A stretch of 64,000 nucleotides of DNA, from contig JAJZBX010000010.1 of NCBI GenBank assembly GCA_021846325.1, forward strand, positions 1 to 64,000. The letters are read 5' to 3'. Under the pieces are notes generated by a model. That model was not told the DNA's origin, made no database searches, and saw only the letters and a list, made by a program, of their open reading frames with translations. A program made the position numbers and the translations under genes. Below, in pieces: positions 1-8,301 of the stretch; position 1 is the first letter of the stretch, and every line of letters begins with the position of its first letter. Source of the stretch: Actinomycetes bacterium (GTDB lineage Bacteria; Actinomycetota; Acidimicrobiia; Acidimicrobiales; RAAP-2).

Positions 1-42
1 TCGGTGAACCTCAATTGACACCAGATCACCGGTCTGGGAACA

Positions 43-1423
43 TCAGAGATGGCCGGCACGGATTGAGGGACGAGGTGGTCCCTTACTCGTGGCGGAGGGG
101 TGGTCCCTTAACCCTGGCGGGTGACAGTGAGCCGTATCGTCGTAGTTCTGACAACTTGGTCTTACCTCCCCTCCACGTCCAGCCACGGAGTGTGTCCCCG
201 CAGAGGTGGGATTACTCTCTTGCGTGCTGGCCCACCTAGCCAGATTGATGGCCGCGTTGAGGTCGCGGTCAATGCTGCGGTCACAGACCCCACAGTGAAA
301 CGTCCTGTCACCGAGGGGCAGCGTGACTTTTACCACCCCACACGATGAGCAGGTCTTTGATGAAGCAAAGAATGGATCGGCCTTCACCACTCGTGAGCCG
401 TACCAGGCGGCCTTGTACTCGAGTTGCCGGGTGAACTCACCCCAGGCGGCGTCACTGACGTGCTTGGCCAGCCTGTGGTTCTTTAGCATCCCCCTCACGT
501 TGAGGTCCTCAATGACGATGAGGTCGTAGTTCTTGGTGAGGTGCGTAGTGGTCTCGTGGATCAAGTTCTTGCGGGCGTTGGTGATGTCGGCGTGAATGCG
601 TTGCACCTGGGCGTTGGCGCTTCCACCGGTTCGATGGTGCGACGCCACCGCGGGGTCCCTGACGGCGTGAAGCTCGGCGCTGGGCCCGGGCCAGGCGCTG
701 TTCCTTCTTTTGGTAGTTCCGGGGGTTCGCCACACTGAGCACCCATTCGCCCTCAGGGGTGGCGCCGGTGTAGAGGGTCGAGATACCCACGTCGACACCA
801 ATAACCCGTTCGGGGCCGCGAACAACGCGGATCGTCCGGATGACCTCGACGCTAAAGGCCAGGTGGTACTGACCGCGGCGTTCTGAGATCGTGACCGAGG
901 TGACGCGGCCAGTGCCACGACTGAGGTGCCGGTGGAGCTTGCGCATTGACTCGTAGGTCTTTATCTCCCCGATGCGGCTCAGTCGTACGTGGTGGGAATC
1001 AACGAGCCGGGTCGCGCCACTCGCCACGGTGAAGGACTCGGCTCGCCCCTTGCGCTTGAACTTCGGGACCCGGGACCGTCCCTGATAGAAGTTGGTGAAG
1101 GCGCGGGCGAGGTGGAGTTGGGCGTAGTTGTAGGTTGACGACGAGTTCTCTTGGTACCACGCAGTAGCCTCGTGCCGGCGCTCGTACCAGAGTCGTTGGA
1201 GGTCGAGTTGGCGAGTACCGAGGTAGTGCTCGTTGGTGACCTCGAGGCCCGCCTCTTTGGCCACGCGAGCTTCTTCCCAGTTGTCCAGCACGAGCCCTAG
1301 GAGAAAGTTATGGCAGAACCGAGCCGCTCCCATGTGGCCCGCGAGTAACCGGCGTTGTTCGGGGGTGGGATCGAGCCGGTACGAGAATCCCTGGTGGATC
1401 TTGGTCGTTGCCGGCTCGGCCAT
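43..1423 (-). pseudogene. tnpB: TnpB (IS200/IS605-type RNA-guided nuclease), frameshifted
   Basis: Two ORF-track entries in adjacent frames are the halves of one TnpB. The upstream half (start chosen at MAEPATTKIHQGF, ATG ending at 1423) carries the N-terminal helix-turn-helix region, the fold around KFKRKG and the first RuvC Asp (IGVDVGIS). The downstream half carries the RuvC Glu (VIEDLNVRG), a CxxC...CxxC zinc ribbon (CSSCG, CGVCD) and the last Asp (DRDLNAAIN). The frame changes by one nucleotide near 615-625, just after the SNRW segment, so the gene reads as one base too long. All three catalytic acids survive, so the decay looks recent. Known TnpB proteins are guided by an RNA from the element's 3' end, here below position about 150. 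No TnpA is visible. Whether the shift is real or an assembly error cannot be told from sequence alone. Confidence 0.85.
74..110. repeat. Two direct copies of GGTGGTCCCTTA, 25-bp period
   Basis: The 12-mer GGTGGTCCCTTA occurs at 74-85 and again at 99-110, each followed by a TGGCGG-like sequence. It lies within the last codons of the TnpB reading frame, where TnpB elements normally specify the scaffold of their guide RNA. A local duplication at the element end is possible; no function is claimed. Confidence 0.6.
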
Positions 1424-1539
1424 ACGTTCAGTATCGGCACCGGGTGTGACGTATTTGCCGTACTCCTCAACCAACCGACTTTGCCGTGGGGGGGGGGTAC
1501 GCTCTTTCTCTGTTAGGAAGATTTCTTTTGAGTGCCCAC

Positions 1540-1657
1540 CCCCCCGTGTGATTGAGTGGGGATTTAGTCGAGTGCCCGAAACGCCAAAACTCCTTGTGAA
1601 CACCGGAGTCTCTCCCGATTCAGACTCGACATAATCTCTACACAATCACACGGGGGG
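1540..1657. repeat. 15-bp perfect inverted repeat enclosing 88 bp, between tnpB and the IS110 gene
   Basis: CCCCCCGTGTGATTG at 1540-1554 is the exact reverse complement of 1643-1657. Inside are further complementary arms (GTCGAGT at 1567-1573 and ACTCGAC at 1624-1630), so the 118-bp unit can fold as one long branched hairpin. It lies upstream of the tnpB start and just past the stop codon of the IS110 transposase. It could be a transposon end, a small non-autonomous element or a scar. No protein is predicted here except by run-through of the tnpB frame. Confidence 0.6.
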
Positions 1658-1669
1658 AGCGTTCAACTG

Positions 1670-2828
1670 TCATCGTGCTCGAGTCCTCGCTCGAAGCGTG
1701 AAATCCTGGTGGGCCAGACGCTGAGGTCGTCCGACACGGTCTGCAGAGATGTGCGCTGAGGTTCTCGTCGTGCGAAGTTCGGGACTGACTTCCTTGTAGG
1801 CGCGATGCTGGAGCAGGTGAAAAACCTCGCGGGCGATATGGCGCTTCAAATAGCGTGTGACATCGCGCTTGGTCGTGCCCTGCACGCTGCGCCGGGCCAG
1901 GTAGGTCTTGGTCTCCTCGTCGCTGGTCATCCCCACCATGGCAATGCGCCACAGCGCGTCGTTCGCCTGTCGGTCCCCCGATCGGTTGAGGTGATGACGG
2001 TTGGTCTGACCCGACGAGGCAAGGATCGGAGAGACCCCGCACATCGAAGCGAAGGCCGACTCCTTGCGCAGACGCTGGCAGTTGGATCCCGCGACGACGA
2101 GCAGGATCGAGGCCACGTCGACGCCCACCCCCTTGGCCGCGCGCAGCGCCGGGTTCGCCTCGTTGGTCAGCTCGTCGGGCAGTCTCGTCCGGTCGGCCAT
2201 CTCGTCGCTCAAATCCTCGTAGCGACGCGACAGCGTCTTGAGCGCCAGTCGGGTGGCCTCGTGGAGACTGCGGACATCCCCCGGACGGAACCTCCACGCA
2301 GTGGACCACCCGATCGACTGTCCTTGCGGGCAGTGACTCGCGAGGCGACGCCGGTGCGCTGACGATGAGGTCCCTGATCTGCAGTGCCAGGCGGGTCCAG
2401 GTGTCGCGAGCCGAGCAGAAGGCGACGCGCAGGACCCGGATCGATTCCACGATGTCGTCGTGGTCCTTGGGCACGACCGTGGTTTCGCCGTTGAGGGCCG
2501 CTCGGGCGGCCGCTTCGGCGTCGACCGGGTCGGCCTTGCCCCGTTGGCGGCGCATCTGACGGTTGGGGCGATTGACCTCGACGACCTCGACGCGGTTGTC
2601 CTGGAGGTAGCGAGCGAGGCCGACGCCGTAGGAACCAGTGCCCTCGACACCGACCCTTTCGAGCGTGCCGAAACTCTCCGGCCAGCGCCGCAGAGTCGCG
2701 TAGCCCCGCGCGTTGGCGTCAAAGATCGCCGTGTTGAGGATCTTGCCTCGCTCATCGACGACGGCTGCCACGTGGAAGTCCTTGTGGGTGTCAACCCCGC
2801 CGAACACGCGGAGTGGTTCTTTTGCCAT
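1670..2828 (-). pseudogene. IS110-family transposase (DEDD recombinase), frameshifted
   Basis: The N-terminal DEDD RuvC-like domain is read from MAKEPLRVFGG (ATG ending at 2828) and shows GVDTHK, EGTGSYG and DPVDAEAAARAAL. The C-terminal transposase_20 part (GVGVDVASILLVVAGS, FASMCGVSP, ANDALWRIAM) continues in the next frame to the stop at 1670. The change lies near 2286-2290, where removing one base from GTTCCGTCC would restore VEV-RPGDV. Apart from that one base the protein looks full length (about 385 residues). IS110 recombinases are known to be programmed by a bridge RNA from the non-coding end. With the coding frame broken, this copy could move only with help from another copy. Confidence 0.85.
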
Positions 2829-3250
2829 GATGGCTCTGCCTTCTTGATTGATGGGATGGCACCGCCGGCGGGTTTGCGGACAGGACACACAAGGCGTTTG
2901 TCAAAGCGCTTATCAAGTCAAGTCCGACCGGCCAGCTGGTGCATCCCCGGTAAGGAGTTGGGTCGACAAATCACTCATCCAGGCGCGAAGCCAGTCACAG
3001 ACATCGAGTCAGGCCCAACCCCTTGCCGGGGACCAAACCAGTATGTGTGTCACAGAGGTCGCCCAACATCAATGAAAAGGAACCCGCGTCAGTCGACTAT
3101 TACCCTGCAGCTGGGACGCCACCGTCGCGTCGCTCGTCTCAATATCCTGGATGTGAATTCCGTCGAATAGACCTTCATCCGACTCGTCTCGTCGGCGTAT
3201 GCGACATCGCAGCGTTGAGCCCGAGGATACCGTGGCATCGGAGGTTTCTA
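2829..3250. other. Non-coding stretch upstream of the IS110 transposase; candidate bridge-RNA region
   Basis: About 420 bp with no credible gene. It should include the transposase-proximal end of the IS110 element, where IS110-group elements encode their bridge RNA, plus the promoter of the secreted protein that starts at 3251. I can see no terminal inverted repeats, which fits the family, and I cannot place the element boundary. ORFs in the track here are short and lack family features. Confidence 0.35.
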
Positions 3251-4108
3251 ATGTCTCGCTCATCGAAGCTGCGCCGGGTGTTGTTCGCAGCCGCTTTCTC
3301 CACGGCGCTCTTCGCAACGATGGCGAGCGCCAGTGCAGGAGCTGCGACGTTCTCGGCGTCTTCTGGAAATCTGCGTGCCACGTTCTCGTATACCGGGCAC
3401 TTTCCTCAGACTGAAAATGCACGACTCGTGATCACAGAGTCAAACAAGGTCCTCTACGACCGACCAGTCTCCTCGAAGTGGTGCGGTTCTCGATGTTGGC
3501 CTTTGCAGCTCACTGCACACAGCGCCGTTCTTCACCTTGTGCACTTGCAATCGAGTGGCCCGGCGTCAGTGGTACTCGGTCTTTACACCGGTGGCGCCCA
3601 TTGCTGCTCGATCGAGCAGGTGTTTTCGTTTGACGCACGCACCATGAGGTTTGAGAAGATCCAACACAACTTCGGCGATCCGGGCGTGCGAGTCGTTCCC
3701 ATTGGTCCAGACGCGAGCTCAGTCTTTTTGAGTGCGGACTCTTCGTTCGCGTACGCGTTCACGGACTACGCGGCGTCGGGCATGCCCATTGAGATTCTGA
3801 GCGTCTCACGGGGTCGCTTTATTGATGTGACGCGCTCTTTTCCAAACCTCATTGCTCGTGACGCAACAATGTGGCGTAACGCGTTTGATGAATCAGCCCG
3901 CAGCCACTACCAAGACACGGTTGGCCTCGCGGCGGCGTGGGCCGCGGATGAAGAACTGCTCGGACACGCCGCCGCGGTGAATCAGTTCCTTGCACGCCAA
4001 GCCGCCGCCGGACACCTCAACAGCTCGATTAGCCCCGAGGAGCCGAGTGGGCAGCGCTTCGTTGTCGCGCTGCAACGTTTTCTTCGCCAACACGGCTACG
4101 TGAAGTAG
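3251..4108 (+). CDS. Secreted protein of unknown function
   Basis: 285 residues. The start at 3251 is preferred over the longer ORF because it follows a GGAGG site 7 nt upstream and opens a clear Sec signal peptide (basic SRSSKLRR, hydrophobic AAAFSTALFATMA, then ASAGAA). The mature part is beta-rich in appearance up to about residue 200, with four cysteines in two close pairs (WCGSRCW, HCCS). An alanine-rich helical C-terminus follows. I do not recognise the family. The GC content is visibly lower than in the rest of the window, consistent with the accessory strip it sits in. It is the only gene in 1-5067 that appears intact. Confidence 0.7.
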   Translation: MSRSSKLRRVLFAAAFSTALFATMASASAGAATFSASSGNLRATFSYTGHFPQTENARLVITESNKVLYDRPVSSKWCGSRCWPLQLTAHSAVLHLVHLQSSGPASVVLGLYTGGAHCCSIEQVFSFDARTMRFEKIQHNFGDPGVRVVPIGPDASSVFLSADSSFAYAFTDYAASGMPIEILSVSRGRFIDVTRSFPNLIARDATMWRNAFDESARSHYQDTVGLAAAWAADEELLGHAAAVNQFLARQAAAGHLNSSISPEEPSGQRFVVALQRFLRQHGYVK

Positions 4109-4533
4109 CTCCCACTCCACTTGCTGGTCACCCTGCGTGTCACGACCGGCTTGCAGTCACCGGCGAGAGAACTGCAGCAAGGTCGAGTTGAAATGAGGGG
4201 TGTGACTGCACACCGTGCGGATCAGAACTCGCCGGCCATCACCTCGAGGGTTTCGAGATTGCCCGCGCCGTCGAGTGAACTCGACTGCGCACGAACTTGG
4301 AGTGACCACAACACCGTCTGCTGACGGGGCCGAATTCTTGGCATTCGGTTCCATCACTGGCATCTTGGAATTCCCAGTGTGGGACGGAATCTTTTATCTG
4401 CAAACGGATCTGGTTATTCCGACGATCAGATTCCAACGGAGAGAAGTCCACGAGTTGACGAAAGTCGTCAAACCCAGCTGGCGTAGGGCACTGGTCACGC
4501 GCCGGAAGCACCTCTCCACACAGTTCTGGTGAT
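4109..4533. other. Intergenic, no supported gene
   Basis: About 425 bp of lower-GC sequence between the secreted protein and a transposase remnant. The track ORF at 4215-4532 (105 aa) has no signal peptide, domain or ribosome-binding site that I can recognise and is not called. Nothing else is visible. Confidence 0.5.
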
Positions 4534-4862
4534 TCTGACCACATACGTCGCATGCGCTGCGACGGCTCCCCGCCGGGTCTGCGCGCCCACGTCGAAGGCA
4601 TCGTCGCCAACCTGCGCAGTCCGAGCACCCAGAACATCCGGCGCGGCTTCTGTCGCGTCACGGGTCTGATCAAGACGACCCTGATGCTCGCCTTCGAGGT
4701 GAGCGGCCAACCTACGCCTGGTGCGCGAGTGGGCTGCGCACGGGCGAGAACTCTGACCCGCTCCACGAGCCCTTCCCCGAGGACTTGGGCTTCGAGGAGA
4801 TCGACGCTGAGGGCAACGTCTGGCCCGCGGCGACCGACGACCCCAGCCCACCGGGCAGCTAG
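4534..4862 (+). pseudogene. Remnant of a transposase C-terminus, spread over three frames
   Basis: Reading on the plus strand gives GLRAHVEGIVANLRSPST and NIRRGFCRVTG, then LMLAFEV. One base later the text continues as AANLRLVREWAAHG. It then continues in the third frame as TGENSDPLHEPFPEDLGFEE and ends at TAG 4860-4862. Together these spell the C-terminus of an actinobacterial DDE-type transposase of the VEG...NPST...RRGF...GL type, a family recalled from memory. Two frameshifts and a missing N-terminus mean it is dead. The track ORF 4552-5100 is this remnant plus read-through. Confidence 0.65.
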
Positions 4863-5067
4863 CGCTACCTCGCTTCATCCCCGAGACCCGCGGGAAGGAA
4901 CACGTCGCGCAGGTCTCTCGCGTCCCGTTGGACGGTCTCGGCGGCACGTGGCGCTGCCGATCGGAATGCTTGCACGTCTGTTTCCGCTTCCGGAGTCTGA
5001 ATCTGGTCTCCTGGCACCGCGCCGCGACTTTCGTCACCCTATCGGTCCGACTTTCGTCAAGACCCCG
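4863..5067. repeat. Junction next to tRNA-Ser with a 12-bp direct repeat
   Basis: CGACTTTCGTCA occurs at 5025-5036 and 5048-5059, separated by 11 bp, immediately downstream of the 3' end of tRNA-Ser (which is on the minus strand). The rest of the stretch has no gene. The repeat could be a target duplication or part of an attachment site; only its position suggests this. Confidence 0.4.
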
Positions 5068-5155
5068 TGGCGGAGGAGGTGGGATTTGAACCCACGGTAG
5101 GTTGCCCTACACACGATTTCCAATCGTGCCGATTCGGCCGCTCTCGCACTCCTCC
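5068..5155 (-). tRNA. tRNA-Ser (GGA)
   Basis: On the minus strand GGAGGAG pairs with CTCCTCC. The anticodon loop is TTGGAAA inside CACGAT/ATCGTG, giving anticodon GGA for UCC/UCU codons. There is a long class II variable arm, a GGTTCAAATCC T-loop and an encoded CCA. Length is 88 nt with CCA, normal for tRNA-Ser. Its 3' end faces the mobile-element strip at 1-5067, a typical integration arrangement. Confidence 0.95.
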
Positions 5156-5231
5156 GATAACCCGTTAGACCCAACGAGTACCGCGCAAGGCTAGCCGAGG
5201 TACCTGCGCAGTTGAGGCGGTAACCTGGACG

Positions 5232-5365
5232 CGCCGGAGTCGAGAGCGGTGGCTGGGTCCCGTGCGACGGTCGTTCGTGAATCGAGTCAGGGGTGGAAGC
5301 CAGCAGCTCTCAGCGGGTCAGACTGGGTGCCACGGATCGCCTGGCCACCGCTTTCGACTCCGGCG
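5232..5365 (+). ncRNA. ffs: 4.5S RNA of the signal recognition particle (small SRP RNA)
   Basis: The ends CGCCGGAGTCGAGAGCGGTG and its near-perfect complement at 5344-5365 form a long closing stem. The apical region has the conserved SRP helix 8 elements GTCAGG, GGAAGCCAGCAG and GGGTGCC...GCCTGG, which bind Ffh. A -10-like TAACCT at 5221-5226 would start transcription at about 5232. At about 134 nt it is longer than the E. coli 4.5S RNA because of the closing stem. Location directly before dnaX is common in bacteria. No protein ORF covers it. Confidence 0.85.
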
Positions 5366-5393
5366 TCGTACTGCCCCCCATTAGCATTCGGGC

Positions 5394-7091
5394 ATGACCG
5401 ACGCGACCACGCCCCCCTCGCTGGAGGGAGTGACCGCGCTCTATCGCCGGTTTCGACCCGGTCGCTTCGCGGAGTTGCGCGGTCAGGACCACGTCGTGCG
5501 AGCGTTGCAGGGGGCTGTTCGAAATGAACGCGTCGTGCACGCCTATTTGTTCTCCGGACCTCGTGGAACTGGCAAGACGACGGCCGCGCGCATCCTGGCT
5601 AAGGCACTGAACTGTGAGCACGCGCGCGATGGCGACGCGTGCGGTGTCTGTGCGAGTTGCGTGGCAATCTCGAAGGGCTCGTCCCTCGACGTTGTTGAGC
5701 TCGACGCGGCCTCTAACAATGGCGTTGACGATGTTCGCGAAATCACCGCCGGGGCGTGGCACGCCACGCCCGGTCGCTGGAAGGTCTACATCGTCGACGA
5801 GGTGCACCAGCTCTCGAAAGCCGCTTCGGCTGCGCTGCTCAAGACCCTTGAGGAGCCGCCGACGCACGTGGTCTTCGTCCTGGCGACGACGGACCCCCAC
5901 AAGGTCCTCCCGACGATTCGCTCACGAACCCAACACCTCGAGTTCCGACTTATCGCCGGCGACACGCTGTCGGGTTTGCTCCACGACATCGGTGGAGCGG
6001 CCGGCTTGGGGGTCGATGACGCAACGATTGACGCCGCCGTGCGGCTGGGCCGCGGTTCGGCACGTGACGCCCTGAGCGCCCTCGATCAGTTGATCGCGAC
6101 CGGATCACTCGCCGACGCGCTGCCACGTTTCGACGACGTCTTTGCGGCGCTCGACGCGGGTGATGCGGCCGGTGCGATGGCCGCACTCGGCGGGCTGTCA
6201 CGTGAGGGGTGGGATCCCGAACAACTCGCCGCGGGGCTCGCCGGCGACGTCCGCCAGATGTTCCTGCTCCAAGTCGCCCCGTCCGTCGCCGACGCGGTGG
6301 ACGAGGATCGCAATCGGCTGGTGGCCTGGGGCGAGCGCTACGGTCTCGCGCGGACCGTGCGCATCCTCGAGACCGTGGGTCGCGCGATGCGCGACATGAA
6401 GAGTGCTCCCGACAAGAACGTGGTCTTGGAGATTGCGTTGGTGCGTCTGGCCCGACCCGACCTCGACCACTCCATCGATGCGCTCGACGAGCGCGTGACG
6501 CGACTCGAGCGTCAGACCGTTGCGCCGCCCACGGTGGTTGCGCCGTCGCCGCTCAAACCAATCGGAACGATCCCGACCACAACCACCGATCCCCCCATCA
6601 TCGAGACGTCCGGCGTGCCGGTGGGCGAGTCAGGTGCTCGCGCCGCCGCGCCAGTGGCGCACGCCGAAGTGCACGCCGTGCCCCTTGACGCCGATGACCT
6701 GGTCGACCGCTTTTTGCACCGCGTGATACCGCGCACGTCGCGCGCGGCCCAGTTGCTACTGCGCAGTGCCCAGGTACGCTCATTCGACGGCGCGCGCCTC
6801 GTGCTCGCGGTGCCTAGTGATGAGCTTCGCCAGAACACCGAACTGATTCAGCAGGGATTGCGCGGCGCGCTCGAGCACGAGTTTCGGTGCTCCATCGACG
6901 TGCGGTGGGAGGTCGACCGGTCACTGTCAACGGATGCCGCCACGAGCGTTGCGGCCCGCCGGCCAGACGCGACGAGCAACGCCGACGACGGGGACGAGGT
7001 GGCCGACACCGACGTCGTCGTGGCGGTGGTTGACTCGGTCGGCGAGCACTTGATCACCGAGATGTTTCCCGGTGCTGAAGAGGTATCGTGA
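5394..7091 (+). CDS. dnaX: DNA polymerase III subunit gamma/tau
   Basis: 565 residues. It is the clamp-loader ATPase that loads the beta clamp and tethers the polymerase. Visible features are Walker A GPRGTGKT (about 55-62), zinc cysteines C74, C83, C86 and C89, Walker B YIVDEVHQLS, and a sensor/SRC motif (TTDPHKVLPTIRSRTQ). A variable C-terminal tau region contains a proline-rich linker near residues 380-420. The start at 5394 sits 6 nt after TAGCAT, so the mRNA is probably leaderless. The stop overlaps the recR start by 4 nt. The usual ybaB gene between dnaX and recR is absent. Confidence 0.97.
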   Translation: MTDATTPPSLEGVTALYRRFRPGRFAELRGQDHVVRALQGAVRNERVVHAYLFSGPRGTGKTTAARILAKALNCEHARDGDACGVCASCVAISKGSSLDVVELDAASNNGVDDVREITAGAWHATPGRWKVYIVDEVHQLSKAASAALLKTLEEPPTHVVFVLATTDPHKVLPTIRSRTQHLEFRLIAGDTLSGLLHDIGGAAGLGVDDATIDAAVRLGRGSARDALSALDQLIATGSLADALPRFDDVFAALDAGDAAGAMAALGGLSREGWDPEQLAAGLAGDVRQMFLLQVAPSVADAVDEDRNRLVAWGERYGLARTVRILETVGRAMRDMKSAPDKNVVLEIALVRLARPDLDHSIDALDERVTRLERQTVAPPTVVAPSPLKPIGTIPTTTTDPPIIETSGVPVGESGARAAAPVAHAEVHAVPLDADDLVDRFLHRVIPRTSRAAQLLLRSAQVRSFDGARLVLAVPSDELRQNTELIQQGLRGALEHEFRCSIDVRWEVDRSLSTDAATSVAARRPDATSNADDGDEVADTDVVVAVVDSVGEHLITEMFPGAEEVS

Positions 7092-7690
7092 ACTACCCCG
7101 CGCCCTTGCAGGCAGTCGTCGACGAACTGGGGCGATTTCCCGGCGTTGGTCCGAAGTCGGCTCAGCGCATCGCGTTCTGGCTGTTGCGTCAACCCGCCGA
7201 AGACGTCGCAAGATTGGCGCGATCCCTCGATGACATGAAGACGAAGTTGGCCCTCTGCGAGCGGTGCTGCAACGTCGCCGAATCGGGTGGGCTGTGTCCG
7301 ATCTGCGCCGACCCGCGCCGTGACCAGACGATCGTGTGCGTGGTGGAGAGTCCTCCCGACGTGGTGGCGGTTGAGCGTTCAGGCGCGTTTCACGGCACCT
7401 ATCACGTTTTGCACGGCGTGTTGAATCCGCTCGATGGGGTGACCCCAGACCGGTTACGGATTCAGGAGCTGCTCGCACGTCTGCGAGGTCCGGTCAAGGA
7501 GGTCATCCTCTGTTTCAACTCCAACGTGGAGGGCGACGCGACGGCCATGTACCTCAGTCGCCTGCTCAGTGTGCCGGGCCTCGTTGTCTCCCAACCCGCG
7601 AGCGGTCTGCCGGTCGGCGGGGATCTGGAGTTCGCAGACGATCTCACGCTGGGCCGGGCGATTGACGGCCGTCACGTCCTAATCCAGTAG
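7088..7690 (+). CDS. recR: Recombination mediator RecR
   Basis: 200 residues, the usual length. RecR acts with RecO and RecF to load RecA on single-stranded gaps. An N-terminal helix-hairpin-helix (GRFPGVGPKSAQRIAF) is followed by a four-cysteine zinc motif (CERCC...CPIC). The Toprim domain (TIVCVVESPPDV) and a C-terminal Walker-like part complete it. Start GTG is inside the dnaX stop (GTGA overlap), so the two are translationally coupled. Confidence 0.96.
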   Translation: MNYPAPLQAVVDELGRFPGVGPKSAQRIAFWLLRQPAEDVARLARSLDDMKTKLALCERCCNVAESGGLCPICADPRRDQTIVCVVESPPDVVAVERSGAFHGTYHVLHGVLNPLDGVTPDRLRIQELLARLRGPVKEVILCFNSNVEGDATAMYLSRLLSVPGLVVSQPASGLPVGGDLEFADDLTLGRAIDGRHVLIQ

Positions 7691-7770
7691 AGCGCGGACT
7701 TCTCGGGCCCGACGTCGCCGATTGCCTACGCGGCTGGCCGCGGCGCCCCAAGGTCGGGCAGACTAGCGCC

Positions 7771-8289
7771 GTGCGCTACCTCACCGTCGTGCGACACGCC
7801 AAGGCCGTCCCCGCACCGGCCGGAGGGCCCGACGTCGACCGGCCGCTCGCGGCACGAGGACGCGACCAGTGCGCGACCCTGCGCGTGTGGGCCACCGATC
7901 CGTCGTCCCTGGGCGCCTACGGTCCCGCGATGGCGCTGGTGAGTGCGGCCGCGCGCACGCGCGAGACGTTCGAGCGGGCCTTCGACGGGACCCCGTTCAT
8001 CCTCGGCTACGAGCTGAGTTCGCTGATCTACAACGGCGCTCGAGACGTGACGGCCGAAGACGTCCTCATCGAGTTGGCCGCGATTGACCCGGTGACGTCG
8101 TCGCTGCTCGTGGTCGCCCACAATCCCACGGTGCACGAGCTCGTACTCACCCTCGCGCTACGCGCACCGAAGGAGTTGCGCAACGGCCGGTATCCCCTAG
8201 CGGGCGCCTACGTGCTCGCGTTGGCCGACGACCGGCCCATCGGGCTCGGCCGTCTCGAAGTCATCGATCGATACGTGCCGCTCGACTAG
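7771..8289 (+). CDS. sixA: SixA-type phosphohistidine phosphatase
   Basis: 172 residues of the histidine phosphatase (phosphoglycerate mutase-like) superfamily. The catalytic RHA motif is at the N-terminus (TVVRHAKA). The second histidine lies in VVAHNPTVHEL, and arginine-bearing AARTRETFE lies between them. Family members remove phosphate from histidine on HPt domains or related proteins. GTG start at 7771 lies 6 nt after CAGACT, suggesting a leaderless transcript. It converges with the thiolase gene. Confidence 0.85.
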   Translation: MRYLTVVRHAKAVPAPAGGPDVDRPLAARGRDQCATLRVWATDPSSLGAYGPAMALVSAAARTRETFERAFDGTPFILGYELSSLIYNGARDVTAEDVLIELAAIDPVTSSLLVVAHNPTVHELVLTLALRAPKELRNGRYPLAGAYVLALADDRPIGLGRLEVIDRYVPLD

Positions 8290-8301
8290 GCCCTAGCTCG
8301 G

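Noticed and set aside
1-2828. Programmed frameshifting in the two transposases
   Set aside because: Neither junction (near 615-625 and 2286-2290) has a slippery run or following stem, and neither family is known to need a shift at that place. Decay is simpler.
4215-4532. 105-aa ORF between the secreted protein and the transposase remnant
   Set aside because: No ribosome-binding site, leaderless box, domain or plausible composition; it ends just before the remnant begins.
5025-5059. 12-bp direct repeat as a proven attachment site of an integrated island
   Set aside because: No integrase gene is visible and the repeat is not part of the tRNA 3' end, so it is kept only as a note.
5249-5527. 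92-aa ORF before dnaX
   Set aside because: It covers the 4.5S RNA and runs into dnaX in another frame.
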